18,637 bases of DNA from an uncultured Clostridia bacterium (GTDB lineage Bacteria > Bacillota > Clostridia > Peptostreptococcales > Anaerovoracaceae): contig CAKQIZ010000036.1 of assembly GCA_934247125.1 (NCBI GenBank), positions 1 to 18,637 on the forward strand. The letters run 5' to 3'. This document shows, in pieces, positions 1-7,846 of the stretch. The translations under genes were made by a program, and so were the position numbers. Position 1 is the first letter of the stretch, and every line of letters begins with the position of its first letter. The notes beneath the pieces were generated by a model, which saw only the letters and a list, made by a program, of their open reading frames with translations, did not search any database and was not told the origin of the DNA.

Positions 1-318
1 GTCGTGCTTTCGAAGAACGTGATGCCGCTGCAAAACGGCAGTTACCGTGTAAAGTGCAGTGCCAACATCAACAAGGTCTTCGACTATCTGAAGATCGATG
101 ACGATTCTGATGCGGTAACTGTGAACGGCTGGGTAGTGGAAAAGCTGGACAAACTTCCGGAAAAGAATGATTCGTTTGAGGAAATCGCAGGCGGCAAGAA
201 GCTGAAGGTGAGGGTCACCAAGGCGGACGGGCGCAAGGCGATAGAGATAAATCTCAAGGTCGAAGAAGCCGGAGATGACGCCGATAACGGCGCTGCAGGG
301 AAAAAGGCGAGAGGATGA
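1..318 (+). CDS. CorC/HlyC-type transporter-associated domain, C-terminal fragment
   Basis: The reading frame is open at the left window edge and ends at TGA 316-318, so this is the last ~105 residues of a longer protein and the true start is outside. The visible part (GSYRVKCSANINKVFDYLKI, then VNGWVVEKLDKLPEKND, then KLKVRVTKADGRKAIEINLK) has the pattern of the CorC/HlyC transporter-associated domain: a 'G-y-v-dG...i.d.n..l' start, a 'GG-v...lG.iP..g' middle and a beta strand ending in 'r-I..v.v'. This domain closes the CNNM/CorC/TlyC family of membrane proteins with DUF21 and paired CBS domains, which are implicated in Mg2+ or cation efflux. The last ~20 residues are acidic and then basic (AGDDADNGAAGKKARG), probably a disordered tail. 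Membrane and CBS domains cannot be seen here. The family call is from recognition only. Confidence 0.75.
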   Translation, partial: VVLSKNVMPLQNGSYRVKCSANINKVFDYLKIDDDSDAVTVNGWVVEKLDKLPEKNDSFEEIAGGKKLKVRVTKADGRKAIEINLKVEEAGDDADNGAAGKKARG

Positions 319-322
319 CCTG

Positions 323-510
323 ATGTCGACTTACAGTCGGCACACTGATGAAACACCACAAGGGTGTGCCCTTAATGTCGGTCTTTGACCGACAAATTAA
401 TGAAACCCTAAAGGATAACCTATATGTCGGTCTTTGACCGACAAATTAATGAAACACCACAAGGGTATAACCTGATGTCGATCTGCGATCGACACACTAA
501 TGAAAGGAGA
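323..510 (+). repeat. Four tandem ~50-nt hairpin repeats in the secA leader
   Basis: Four units start at 323, 375, 424 and 475. Each begins ATGTCG and forms a 7-bp stem with a 3-nt loop: GTCGACT-TAC-AGTCGGC (325-341), GTCGGTC-TTT-GACCGAC (377-393 and 426-442) and GTCGATC-TGC-GATCGAC (477-493). The stems differ in sequence but stay paired; three stem positions change on both sides between units 1 and 2. After each stem comes a conserved tail, roughly AMAHTRATGAAA, and in units 1 and 3 also CACCACAAGGGT. In unit 4 the tail turns into the secA ribosome binding site (AAAGGAG). Stem starts are spaced 52, 49 and 51 nt. No T-run follows any stem, so these do not look like ordinary terminators. The function is unknown to me. 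A cis-acting RNA or protein-binding array controlling secA is the simplest guess. Confidence 0.85.
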
Positions 511-516
511 ATATAG
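424..516 (+). other. Possible leader ORF abutting secA (30 aa)
   Basis: An ATG inside repeat unit 3 opens a 30-codon frame that runs through unit 4 and stops at TAG 514-516, directly touching the secA ATG at 517. AAAGG at 410-414 is a plausible, weak ribosome binding site 9 nt upstream. Units 1 and 2 open similar short frames (323-388 and 375-437), each ending at GGT CTT TGA in the next hairpin. The peptides are hydrophilic, with no signal peptide or membrane segment, so they do not resemble SecM-type arrest peptides. The stem changes alter the amino acids freely, which favours structure over coding. Translation is therefore uncertain. Confidence 0.2.
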
Positions 517-3282
517 ATGGGATTGATGGAAAAGATCTTTGGAGATCTTAATGAAAAAGAAGTAAAAAAAGTCTCGAAAATAGCAGATAAAGTCATGGCT
601 TATGACGAGGAAATGCAGGCACTGACGGACGATCAGCTTCGTGAGAAGACTGCGGAATTTCAGAAACGCGTGCAGGAAGGCGGCGAAACGCTCGACGATA
701 TCCTGCCGGAAGCCTTTGCAGTATGCCGTGAAGGAGCATGGAGAAGTCTGGGAATGAAACACTTCTACGTGCAGGTAATAGGCGGTATCGTGCTTCACCA
801 GGGCAGGATATCCGAAATGAAGACAGGTGAAGGTAAGACTCTCGTTGCGACGCTCCCGGCATATTTGAACGCGCTGGAAGGAAAAGGCGTGCACGTCGTT
901 ACAGTCAATGACTACCTGGCAAAGCGAGACATGGAGTGGATGGGCAAGCTTTACACATTCCTCGGGCTTACAGTAGGATGTGTGATACACGGCATTTCGG
1001 AAGAAGAAAGACGCGCGGCTTATCTCGCAGATATAACATATGGAACGAACAACGAATACGGTTTCGACTACCTGCGTGACAATATGGTCGTTTACAAGGA
1101 AGCTATGATGCAGCGCGAGCTCAACTATGCCATCATCGACGAAGTCGACTCCATCCTGATCGATGAGGCGAGAACACCGCTGATCATTTCGGGAAAAGGC
1201 GACAAGTCGACAGATATGTACAAGCGTGCAGACGGATTCGTCAGAACGCTGAAGGTAGAGGACGACTTTACGATAGAAGAAAAAGACAAGCAGATCGCGC
1301 TCACCGATGAAGGTGTGGAAAAGTGCGAAAAGTATTTCGGTGTGGAGAACTTCTCGGATCCGGAAAATATGGAAATAAACCATCACGTGCTGCAGGCTCT
1401 GAAAGCCAGAAACATGATGAAGCGTGATGTAGACTATATCGTAAAAGACGGCGAGATCGTTATCGTCGATGAGTTTACGGGACGTCTGATGTTCGGAAGA
1501 AGATACAGCGACGGGCTCCATCAGGCGATCGAAGCTAAGGAAAACGTGCTGGTGCGTTCGGAATCGAAGACACTTGCAACTATAACGCTGCAGAACTACT
1601 TCAGAATGTATCAGAAACTCGCAGGCATGACAGGTACGGCGAAGACCGAGGAAAGCGAATTCAGAGACATCTACAACATGGACGTAGTGGTGATCCCGAC
1701 GAACAAGCCTGTTGTCAGAAACGACCTGCAGGATGCTGTTTATGCGACGGAAAAGGGCAAGTACAAGTCGATCGTGGACAGAGTAGAAGAGGCACACAAG
1801 AAAGGCCAGCCGGTACTCGTAGGTACGATTTCCATAGAAAAGTCGGAACTCATCGCGAATGCTCTCAAAAAGAGAGGTATAAAGGATTTCAATGTCCTGA
1901 ATGCGAAGCAGCATGAAAAAGAGGCGCAGATCATCGCAGAGGCAGGACGTCTCGGCGCGATAACGATCGCGACGAATATGGCCGGAAGAGGTACCGACAT
2001 CATACTCGGAGGAAATCCGGAATTTGAGGCAAAGAAGGAAATGGCTGCAAACGGCTACGACGAGGATGCGATAGCATTTGCAGCGAGCTTCGTGCAGAGC
2101 GACGATGAAGAACTGCTCAAGGCGCGCGAAGAGTACAGAAAGCTTCTTGAAAAATACAAGGAAGAGAGAAAGGCTGAGCAGGAGAAAGTGGTAGAGCTCG
2201 GCGGCCTTTACATCATAGGTACTGAGCGCCACGAATCCAGACGTATAGACAACCAGCTCAGAGGGCGTTCGGGAAGACAGGGAGACCCTGGTCAGACGCA
2301 GTTCTGCATCTCTACTGAAGACGATCTTATGAGACTTTTCGGCGGTGAAAGGATGCAGAATATCATACAGCGACTCGGCGTCGAAGAAGACGAGGCCATA
2401 GAAGCGAAGATGATAACTAAGCAGATCGAAAACGCTCAGAAGAAAGTGGAAGGCAAGAACTTTTCCATAAGAAAATACGTGCTGCAGTACGACAACGTAA
2501 TGAACAAGCAGCGTGAGATAATCTACGGCGAGCGTAAGAAGGTCCTGTTTGGAGAAAATCTCAGAGAGGATCTCGTTTCGATGACTCACCAGCTGATCGA
2601 TGAAGTGGTGGATCCTGTGGTCGTGGCTTCAAAATTCGCAGAGGAATGGGATTTCGAGACGATAAACAAAGGTCTGAGGAAGATCACTCCGGCATTCGAG
2701 CCGCTCGACTTTGACAGGGAAACGCTTGCGGATATGGATGAGGAAAGTCTCAAGACTGGTCTGTATGCAGACTTTGAGGATCTCTACAAGGCTAAGGAAG
2801 AAGAGATCGGAGAGGAGCGTCTCAGAGAAGTCGAGAGAATGATCCTTATAAGAGTCGTGGATAATAAGTGGATGGATCACATCGATGCGATGGATCAGCT
2901 CAAGAGCGGTATCGGACTTAGAGGACTCGGCGGCCAGGACCCTGCAGCGGCATACGCTCAGGAAGGCTTCGACATGTTCGAACTGCTGATCAGTTCCATC
3001 AAGGAAGATTTCGTGAAGTTCTGCTACAATGTTACAGTCCAGACTACTACAGAGAGAAAAGATGTCATCGGTACCGGCGAGAGCAGGAAAGATGAATTCG
3101 ACGAAGATGCAGTGATGTCAGGCGGTCAGGACATGCCCGCAGGCGCAGTCGTTCCCGAAAGAGAACATAAACAGCAGACCGTCAGAAGAGACGCCCCTAA
3201 AGTAGGCAGAAACGACCCGTGCCCATGCGGCAGCGGCAAGAAATACAAACACTGCTGCGGGAGGACGACTCCCCGCGAGTAG
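517..3282 (+). CDS. secA: Protein translocase ATPase SecA
   Basis: SecA is the cytoplasmic motor that drives preproteins through the SecYEG channel by ATP hydrolysis. The 921-residue product shows the DEAD-like motor: Walker A MKTGEGKT at residues 101-108, NDYLAKRD at 131-138, DEVD at 208-211 followed by [14 protein letters not shown], the preprotein cross-linking region after it, TGTAKTEE, and the second motor domain with [11 protein letters not shown] and [10 protein letters not shown]. The C-terminus carries a zinc-binding SEC-C motif (C902-x-C904-x8-C913-C914) that binds SecB or ribosomes in relatives. The start has AAAGGAG 7 nt upstream. Length is usual for the family (about 800-950). 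The last residues after the SEC-C motif (RTTPRE) and the stop codon lie inside a 39-bp sequence repeated downstream, so the 3' end may have been remodelled. The upstream hairpin array is the likely place of control. Confidence 0.98.
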   Translation: MGLMEKIFGDLNEKEVKKVSKIADKVMAYDEEMQALTDDQLREKTAEFQKRVQEGGETLDDILPEAFAVCREGAWRSLGMKHFYVQVIGGIVLHQGRISEMKTGEGKTLVATLPAYLNALEGKGVHVVTVNDYLAKRDMEWMGKLYTFLGLTVGCVIHGISEEERRAAYLADITYGTNNEYGFDYLRDNMVVYKEAMMQRELNYAIIDEVDSILIDEARTPLIISGKGDKSTDMYKRADGFVRTLKVEDDFTIEEKDKQIALTDEGVEKCEKYFGVENFSDPENMEINHHVLQALKARNMMKRDVDYIVKDGEIVIVDEFTGRLMFGRRYSDGLHQAIEAKENVLVRSESKTLATITLQNYFRMYQKLAGMTGTAKTEESEFRDIYNMDVVVIPTNKPVVRNDLQDAVYATEKGKYKSIVDRVEEAHKKGQPVLVGTISIEKSELIANALKKRGIKDFNVLNAKQHEKEAQIIAEAGRLGAITIATNMAGRGTDIILGGNPEFEAKKEMAANGYDEDAIAFAASFVQSDDEELLKAREEYRKLLEKYKEERKAEQEKVVELGGLYIIGTERHESRRIDNQLRGRSGRQGDPGQTQFCISTEDDLMRLFGGERMQNIIQRLGVEEDEAIEAKMITKQIENAQKKVEGKNFSIRKYVLQYDNVMNKQREIIYGERKKVLFGENLREDLVSMTHQLIDEVVDPVVVASKFAEEWDFETINKGLRKITPAFEPLDFDRETLADMDEESLKTGLYADFEDLYKAKEEEIGEERLREVERMILIRVVDNKWMDHIDAMDQLKSGIGLRGLGGQDPAAAYAQEGFDMFELLISSIKEDFVKFCYNVTVQTTTERKDVIGTGESRKDEFDEDAVMSGGQDMPAGAVVPEREHKQQTVRRDAPKVGRNDPCPCGSGKKYKHCCGRTTPRE

Positions 3283-3300
3283 CTCGTTGAAAACGAGATA
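3262..3300 (+). repeat. 39-bp direct repeat, copy 1 (over the secA stop codon)
   Basis: This 39-nt segment starting AGGACGACTCCCCGCGAG is identical to 3457-3495, 195 nt away. It codes the last residues of SecA, contains its TAG (3280-3282) and ends with a small hairpin CTCGTT-GAA-AACGAG (3283-3297). It may be an att-like or duplication footprint. Confidence 0.9.
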
Positions 3301-3456
3301 GAGCGGCTGGAGTGTCCCCCCCGTCAAAACATTTTGCTCTGCGAGGTAACGAGCAGCAAGCGAAATTTTCGCAAGGGATGCCCACGAACGCAGAGAGTGG
3401 CTAGCAGCCCGAACGTGAATGTCACAGGGCTACAGCCCGTGGTGACCAACGACGCA
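3301..3456 (+). other. Structured non-coding segment between the direct repeats
   Basis: There is no convincing reading frame. Several pairings are visible: CTCTGCG (3337-3343) with CGCAGAG (3389-3395), enclosing the hairpin GCGAAA-T-TTTCGC (3360-3372); and a two-step hairpin GTCAC (3421-3425)/GTGAC (3442-3446) enclosing GGGCT-AC-AGCCC (3427-3438). There is also a run of seven C at 3317-3322 and beyond. The density of pairings suggests an RNA or the end of a small mobile element. I do not recognise the family. Its bracketing by a perfect direct repeat supports an insertion or duplication event. Confidence 0.45.
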
Positions 3457-3495
3457 AGGACGACTCCCCGCGAGTAGCTCGTTGAAAACGAGATA
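3457..3495 (+). repeat. 39-bp direct repeat, copy 2
   Basis: Identical to 3262-3300, including the GAG-TAG stop context of secA and the CTCGTT-GAA-AACGAG hairpin. Here it is in non-coding DNA between secA and prfB. Confidence 0.9.
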
Positions 3496-3510
3496 AGGGC
3501 TTAACTATTC

Positions 3511-3528
3511 CGGCCGCGACCGCGGCCG
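3511..3528 (+). other. GC-only palindrome upstream of prfB
   Basis: CGGCCGCG-AC-CGCGGCCG forms an 8-bp all-GC stem with a 2-nt gap, 32 nt before the prfB start. No T-run follows, so an intrinsic terminator is unlikely. It could be a processing or pausing hairpin, or a protein site. The function is not evident. Confidence 0.5.
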
Positions 3529-3559
3529 CACCATATAAAACTGAAAAGGAAGTGAGACA

Positions 3560-4661
3560 ATGATACAGCTTGACCAGATAAAAGGTCAGATACCTGCACT
3601 GCAGACGCTGTTAAAAGAGGCAGGTGAGTCCCTTTGACCCGGCAGGGCTCAAAGAACGACTCGAGAAAATAGAAAATGAAATGAACAGGAGCGACTTCTG
3701 GGACGACCCGGATTCCGCTCAGAAATACATGAAAGAAAAGAAGTCCATCGAAGGCAAGCTTTCGGAGCTCGAGAGTCTGAACGGACAGCTTGAAGACCTC
3801 GAAGTCATGGTAGAGATGGCCGATGAAGAGCAGGACGAGGACCTCGCCAAGGAAGCAGAGGACGCATGTGCAAAGCTTTCCGCAGCGCTGGACGATCTTA
3901 GACTCAGGACGCTGCTCGACGGCAAGTATGACAGGAACAACGCGATCATTTCAGTGCATGCAGGCTCCGGCGGCACAGACGCGCAGGACTGGGCAGAGAT
4001 GCTTTTCAGGATGTACACGAGATGGTGCGAGAAGAAAGGCTTCAAGTCTAAGCTGGTCGATATGCAGGAGGATACCGAGGGAGGCATAAAGAGCGCGACA
4101 CTTCTGGTCGAGGGCGAATATGCCTACGGATATCTTAAAAACGAAAAAGGCGTTCACAGACTCGTGCGTATATCACCGTTCGACTCGTCCGGCAGAAGGC
4201 ATACATCATTCGCATCGCTGGATGTGGTCCCGGAGATAGATGACGATGAAGAAGTTGAGATCAGCAGCGACGATCTGAGGATCGATACGTTCAGATCCAG
4301 CGGCGCCGGCGGTCAGCACGTAAACAAGACGGACTCGGCGATCAGGATAACGCATATCCCGACAAACATCGTCGTGACGTGCCAGAACGAGCGATCGCAG
4401 CACCAGAACAGAGAGACCGCGATGAAGCTGCTGATGTCAAAGCTGATCGAGCTCAAGGAGCAGGAAAAGAAAGAAAACCTCGACGAGCTCAAGGGCGACT
4501 ACAGCCAGATAACATGGGGCAGCCAGATAAGATCGTACGTTTTCCATCCGTACACTATGGTAAAGGATCACAGGACTGGTGCAGAAGTCGGCAATGTCGA
4601 TGCCGTTATGGATGGAGACATCGATTACTTTATAAATGAAAAATTAAAGCAGAAGGAGTAG
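3560..4661 (+). CDS. prfB: Peptide chain release factor 2 (programmed +1 frameshift)
   Basis: RF2 ends translation at UGA and UAA. The gene is in two frames: ATG 3560 opens 25 codons ending CTT TGA (3632-3637), and the rest continues in the +1 frame from GAC 3636 to TAG 4659-4661. The expressed product is therefore join(3560..3634, 3636..4661), 366 residues. With this numbering the stop-codon-reading tripeptide SPF falls at 205-207 and the catalytic GGQ (GAGGQHVNKTDSAIR) at 250-252, the positions I recall for E. coli RF2, which confirms the join. The N-terminal part is a coiled, acidic domain 1 (about residues 1-115). AAGGAAGTGAG just upstream of ATG 3560 is the ribosome binding site. A start inside the downstream frame, for example at 3624, would drop the conserved first helix. 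RF2 shortage raises frameshifting, giving autoregulation. tex starts 8 nt after the stop. Confidence 0.96.
3622..3638 (+). promoter_or_regulatory. RF2 programmed +1 frameshift site
   Basis: The slippery core CTT TGA C (3632-3638) matches the classic prfB site, where the Leu tRNA slips from CUU to UUU at an in-frame UGA. A Shine-Dalgarno-like AGGTGA (3622-3627) lies 4 nt upstream of the CTT, weaker than the AGGGGG of E. coli. The zero frame ends at this UGA, and the RF2 homology resumes exactly in +1. Confidence 0.95.
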
Positions 4662-4668
4662 CAGGCCA

Positions 4669-6930
4669 GTGAATATCATCGAAACGATAGCGAGAGAGTT
4701 TCAGCTCAGAGAATCACAGGTGCAGCAGACCGTTGCACTTATCGACGAGGGGAACACCATCCCGTTCATAGCACGTTACAGAAAAGAAGCGACAGGCGGC
4801 CTGAGCGACGTTGTCCTCAGAGATATGGATGAAAGGCTCACATATCTGAGAAACCTGCAGGAGAGAAAAGACGAAGTAATAAGACTGATAGAGGAGCAGG
4901 GCAAACTCACGGAGGAGCTGCGTGCGCAGATCGAAGAAGCGGAAGTTCTGCAGCGTGTCGAAGACCTGTATAAACCATACAAGAAGAAAAAAGCGACGAG
5001 AGCTTCGAAAGCGAGAGAAAAAGGCCTCGAACCGCTTGCCGCGGTTTTCCGTGAACAGAAAGAGGAAAGCGGCACACCGCAGGAATTTGCACAGCCTTTC
5101 ATAAGCGAAGAAAAAGGCGTTGCGACTGCAGACGAAGCGATAAAGGGCGCATGCGACATCATCGCCGAGATGATATCGGACGATCCGGAGCTGACTGCGG
5201 CGATCCGTGAAAAAACGCACGACTCGGGAGTCATAGTGACCGAGGCAGCCGACCCGGAAGAGAAGACCGTGTACGAAATGTACTACGAATACAGCGAGGG
5301 CGCGGCAAAGATCCCGAATCACAGGATACTCGCGATCAACAGAGGCGAAAAGGAAAAGAAGCTCAAGGTAAAAGTCCAGACCGATGCGGAGAAGATGGAA
5401 AAGATCATTCAGGAAGCGGTGATAACCAACGAAAAGTCGATTTTCAGACCGCTTCTCGAGGAGACCATCGCGGACGCATACAAAAGGCTGATGGCGCCTG
5501 CATCAGAGCGCGAGCTCAGGAACATGCTGACAGAGAGAGCCGAGGCTGAAGCGGTCAAGGTCTTTGCGAAAAATACAGAAAAGCTCCTGATGGTGCCGCC
5601 GGTCAAGGGTGCGCGCATAATCAGCATCGACCCGGGCTACAGGACGGGCTGCAAAGTCGCAGTCCTCAACGAGACAGGGAAGCTTCTCGCGTACACGACA
5701 GTATTTCCGACTGAGCCGAAGAAGGATATAAAGGGCACGGAAGCGGTGCTCGGCAAGCTTGCTGACAAATTCAGGATCAATACGATCGTCATAGGCAACG
5801 GCACAGCCTCAAGAGAGACGGAAGAAGTCGTAGCCGATTTCATAAAGAAGTCGGGACGCGATATCAGCTACACGATAGTAAATGAAGCGGGCGCATCGGT
5901 GTATTCTGCTTCAAAGCTCGCAACAGAGGAATATCCGGATCTTGATGTCACAGTCAGGGGTGCGATGTCACTCGGAAGAAGACTTCAGGATCCGCTGGCA
6001 GAACTCGTGAAGATACCGACAAAGAGCATCGGCGTAGGGCAGTATCAGCATGATATCAACCAGGGACTGCTGGAAAACGCACTCGATAATGTAGTCGAGG
6101 ACTGCGTGAACAGAGTCGGGGTCGAGCTCAATACCGCGTCGCCTTCGCTGCTGTCACATGTCGCGGGCATCAACATGGGCATCGCGAGCAACATAGTCGC
6201 ATACAGAGAGCAGAACGGCGTTTTCAAAGAGCGCAAAGAACTGAAAAAAGTCGCAAAGCTCGGAGAGAAGACGTTCAATCAGTGTGCAGGATTCATCAGG
6301 ATCTCGGGCGGGAAAAATCCGCTGGACAGCACTTCGGTGCATCCTGAGTCGTACAAAGTGGCAGAATCGATGCTCGAAAAGCTCGGCATAGAGAAGGACG
6401 ATCTCAAAAAAGGCGGGATCCCTGACATAGACGACAAGATCTGGGCGGTTTACGGCAAAGAGGAAAAAACTGCACAGCCGAAGAAGAGAGCCAAGGGCTT
6501 AGCGGCACTTGCAGAGCTTTCCGCAAAAGAAGAAAAGCCTAAGAGAAATATGAAAAAAGCGATCGAAAGGATGGCTGCCGACCTCGATGCAGGGGTGCCG
6601 ACGCTGACGGATATCGTGGCCGAGATGAAAAAACCGGGCAGAGACCCGCGTGAAGACGCGCCGCCGGTAGTGTTCAGAAACGACGTCAAATCATTTGACG
6701 ATCTGAAGCTCGACATGGAGCTTGAAGGAACGGTGAGAAACGTCGTCGATTTCGGTGCATTCGTCGATATCGGCGTCAAGAACGACGGACTCGTGCATAT
6801 TTCACAGATGAGCCGCAAGTACATCAGCCATCCTATGGATGTCGTTTCGGTAGGTGATACCGTAAAGGTCAGGATAATAAGCATCGACAGAGAAAAGCAG
6901 AAGATAGGGCTGACTATGAAGCTCAAATGA
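4669..6930 (+). CDS. tex: Tex-family RNA-binding transcription accessory protein
   Basis: The 753-residue product matches Tex in length and order of parts: an N-terminal helical region (IPFIARYRKEATGGLSD near residues 32-48, a hallmark), a YqgF/RNase H-like domain from about residue 315 (ISIDPGYRTGCKVAV), a helix-hairpin-helix part (about residues 490-580, with GIASNIVAYRE and GEKTFNQCAGFIRI), and a C-terminal S1 RNA-binding domain (about 684-753, GTVRNVVDFGAFVDIG, GLVHISQMS). Tex is a cytoplasmic nucleic-acid-binding factor linked to transcription and toxin expression in other bacteria; its exact role is unsettled. The start is GTG at 4669, with AGAAGGAG ending 10 nt upstream and the prfB stop 7 nt before it, so it is probably co-transcribed with prfB. 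A Lys/Ala-rich linker (about residues 600-630) precedes the S1 domain. Confidence 0.95.
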   Translation: MNIIETIAREFQLRESQVQQTVALIDEGNTIPFIARYRKEATGGLSDVVLRDMDERLTYLRNLQERKDEVIRLIEEQGKLTEELRAQIEEAEVLQRVEDLYKPYKKKKATRASKAREKGLEPLAAVFREQKEESGTPQEFAQPFISEEKGVATADEAIKGACDIIAEMISDDPELTAAIREKTHDSGVIVTEAADPEEKTVYEMYYEYSEGAAKIPNHRILAINRGEKEKKLKVKVQTDAEKMEKIIQEAVITNEKSIFRPLLEETIADAYKRLMAPASERELRNMLTERAEAEAVKVFAKNTEKLLMVPPVKGARIISIDPGYRTGCKVAVLNETGKLLAYTTVFPTEPKKDIKGTEAVLGKLADKFRINTIVIGNGTASRETEEVVADFIKKSGRDISYTIVNEAGASVYSASKLATEEYPDLDVTVRGAMSLGRRLQDPLAELVKIPTKSIGVGQYQHDINQGLLENALDNVVEDCVNRVGVELNTASPSLLSHVAGINMGIASNIVAYREQNGVFKERKELKKVAKLGEKTFNQCAGFIRISGGKNPLDSTSVHPESYKVAESMLEKLGIEKDDLKKGGIPDIDDKIWAVYGKEEKTAQPKKRAKGLAALAELSAKEEKPKRNMKKAIERMAADLDAGVPTLTDIVAEMKKPGRDPREDAPPVVFRNDVKSFDDLKLDMELEGTVRNVVDFGAFVDIGVKNDGLVHISQMSRKYISHPMDVVSVGDTVKVRIISIDREKQKIGLTMKLK

Positions 6931-6955
6931 TGTCAAATGATGGAGGGCATGACTG

Positions 6956-7609
6956 ATGAACAAGATAGATACAGTGCTTTTTGATTTTGACGGCACTGTG
7001 ATGGATACGAACAACGTGATCCTGATGTCCTGGCAGCACACATTCAGGACGCTCAGGGGCAGAGAGGCAGACCAGAAAACCATAGTGAAGACATTCGGTG
7101 AGCCTCTCGAACTGACGATGAAAAAATTCTTCCCTGAAGTGCCGGCGGAGAAAGCGCTCGAAGTTTACAGGAGTTTTCACCGTGATAATTTCGGCGAACT
7201 GATAGACCTGTTCCCGGGGATGAGGGAGCTGCTTACAGAAGTGAAGCGCAGAGGATACAAGACTGGACTCGTAACATCACGTCTTTACAACACGACTATG
7301 CAGGGACTTGAAAAATATGAGATAAAGGATCTGTTCGATGCGGTCCTGACCGCGGATGACACAGACAGGCACAAACCCGATCCGGCTCCGATAAACATCA
7401 CCCTGGAAAAGCTGGGGTCTTCGCCGGAAACATCTATAATGCTGGGCGATACGCTTTTTGATCTTCTTTGTGCAAAGAATGCAGGCGTGCGGTCGACACT
7501 GGTTTCATGGTCGCTGGCGCTTCGCGGCATGACAAAAGAAGAACTCGGTGAAGCCGCACCGGACTACATAATACAGAAGCCGGAAGAACTGCTGGAAATA
7601 ATCGCATGA
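6956..7609 (+). CDS. HAD-superfamily phosphatase, PpaX-like
   Basis: The 217-residue product has all four HAD motifs: DFDGT with D10 and D12 (nucleophile and acid/base), T107/S108 in GLVTSR, K140 in HKPDP, and G164-D165 with D169 in LGDTLFD. The insert after motif I (FGEPLELTMKKFFPEV...) is the small helical cap of subfamily IA. The stretch MDTNNVILMSWQHTF resembles my memory of Bacillus PpaX, a pyrophosphatase that removes the pyrophosphate made when HPr-Ser-P is dephosphorylated. Phosphoglycolate phosphatase and related nucleotide or sugar phosphatases are the alternatives, so I give no symbol. TGGAGGG lies 9 nt before ATG 6956. The gene begins 25 nt after tex, across a 10-nt tandem duplication (TCAAATGATG twice, from 6924), and is followed by a terminator, so it probably ends the secA-side operon. 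Confidence 0.85.
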   Translation: MNKIDTVLFDFDGTVMDTNNVILMSWQHTFRTLRGREADQKTIVKTFGEPLELTMKKFFPEVPAEKALEVYRSFHRDNFGELIDLFPGMRELLTEVKRRGYKTGLVTSRLYNTTMQGLEKYEIKDLFDAVLTADDTDRHKPDPAPINITLEKLGSSPETSIMLGDTLFDLLCAKNAGVRSTLVSWSLALRGMTKEELGEAAPDYIIQKPEELLEIIA

Positions 7610-7614
7610 TGGGA

Positions 7615-7649
7615 TGGCCGGAGCTGGATTTGTCAGCTGTCATCGGCCA
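7615..7649 (+). other. Hairpin just after the HAD phosphatase stop
   Basis: TGGCCG (7615-7620) pairs with CGGCCA (7644-7649), and inside it AGCTG (7622-7626) pairs with CAGCT (7634-7638). There is no T-run; it probably protects or shapes the mRNA 3' end upstream of the real terminator. Confidence 0.5.
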
Positions 7650-7676
7650 GTGCTGTAAGATTTGAAAATTTCAGAG

Positions 7677-7717
7677 TACCAATGATTTGCTTTGATGAGC
7701 GAGTCATTGGTATTTTT
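7677..7717 (+). terminator. Rho-independent terminator after the HAD phosphatase
   Basis: TACCAATGA (7677-7685) pairs perfectly with TCATTGGTA (7704-7712). The stem continues inward for about six more pairs (TTTGCT/AGCGAG, with wobbles), and TTTTT follows at 7713-7717. Confidence 0.85.
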
Positions 7718-7725
7718 AGGTGGTG

Positions 7726-7774
7726 GTAAATATCGGCTGTAATATTTCCCGGGATCGCTATGCGATTCTCCGGG
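7726..7774 (+). repeat. Interspersed palindromic repeat, copy 1
   Basis: A 24-nt block (7726-7749) with AAATAT...ATATTTCC at its ends is 20/24 identical to 18529-18552. It runs into a stepped hairpin, CCCGG (7748-7752)/CCGGG (7770-7774) enclosing ATCGC-TAT-GCGAT (7754-7766). The end of the window has a related pairing with the same TAT loop. This looks like a genome-wide repeat family. Confidence 0.6.
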
Positions 7775-7846
7775 TCGATGGCGCATTCGTTACGCTCCGC
7801 TCATGCACTGCACTCTCTTTAAGCTGAGCCTGTGAGATCTGCAGTT

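Noticed and set aside
342-376. Hammerhead ribozyme (CTGATGA core at 345-351)
   Set aside because: The needed GAAA-stem III-cleavage-site arrangement is missing, and the other three units have TAATGAAA instead.
323-510. CRISPR array
   Set aside because: The repeated parts are short covarying hairpins, not identical repeats; the spacers are also similar to each other and no cas genes are present.
397-2589. Very long open frame on the minus strand across secA
   Set aside because: It is the mirror of the secA codons; the translation has no family likeness and no ribosome binding site, while the + strand gives full-length SecA.
3283-3300. Intrinsic terminator of secA at CTCGTT-GAA-AACGAG
   Set aside because: The stem is only 6 bp and no T-run follows.
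3624-3638. prfB starting in the downstream frame at 3624
   Set aside because: The zero frame from 3560 supplies a good ribosome binding site and the conserved first helix, and the CTTTGAC site explains the switch; SPF and GGQ positions then match RF2.
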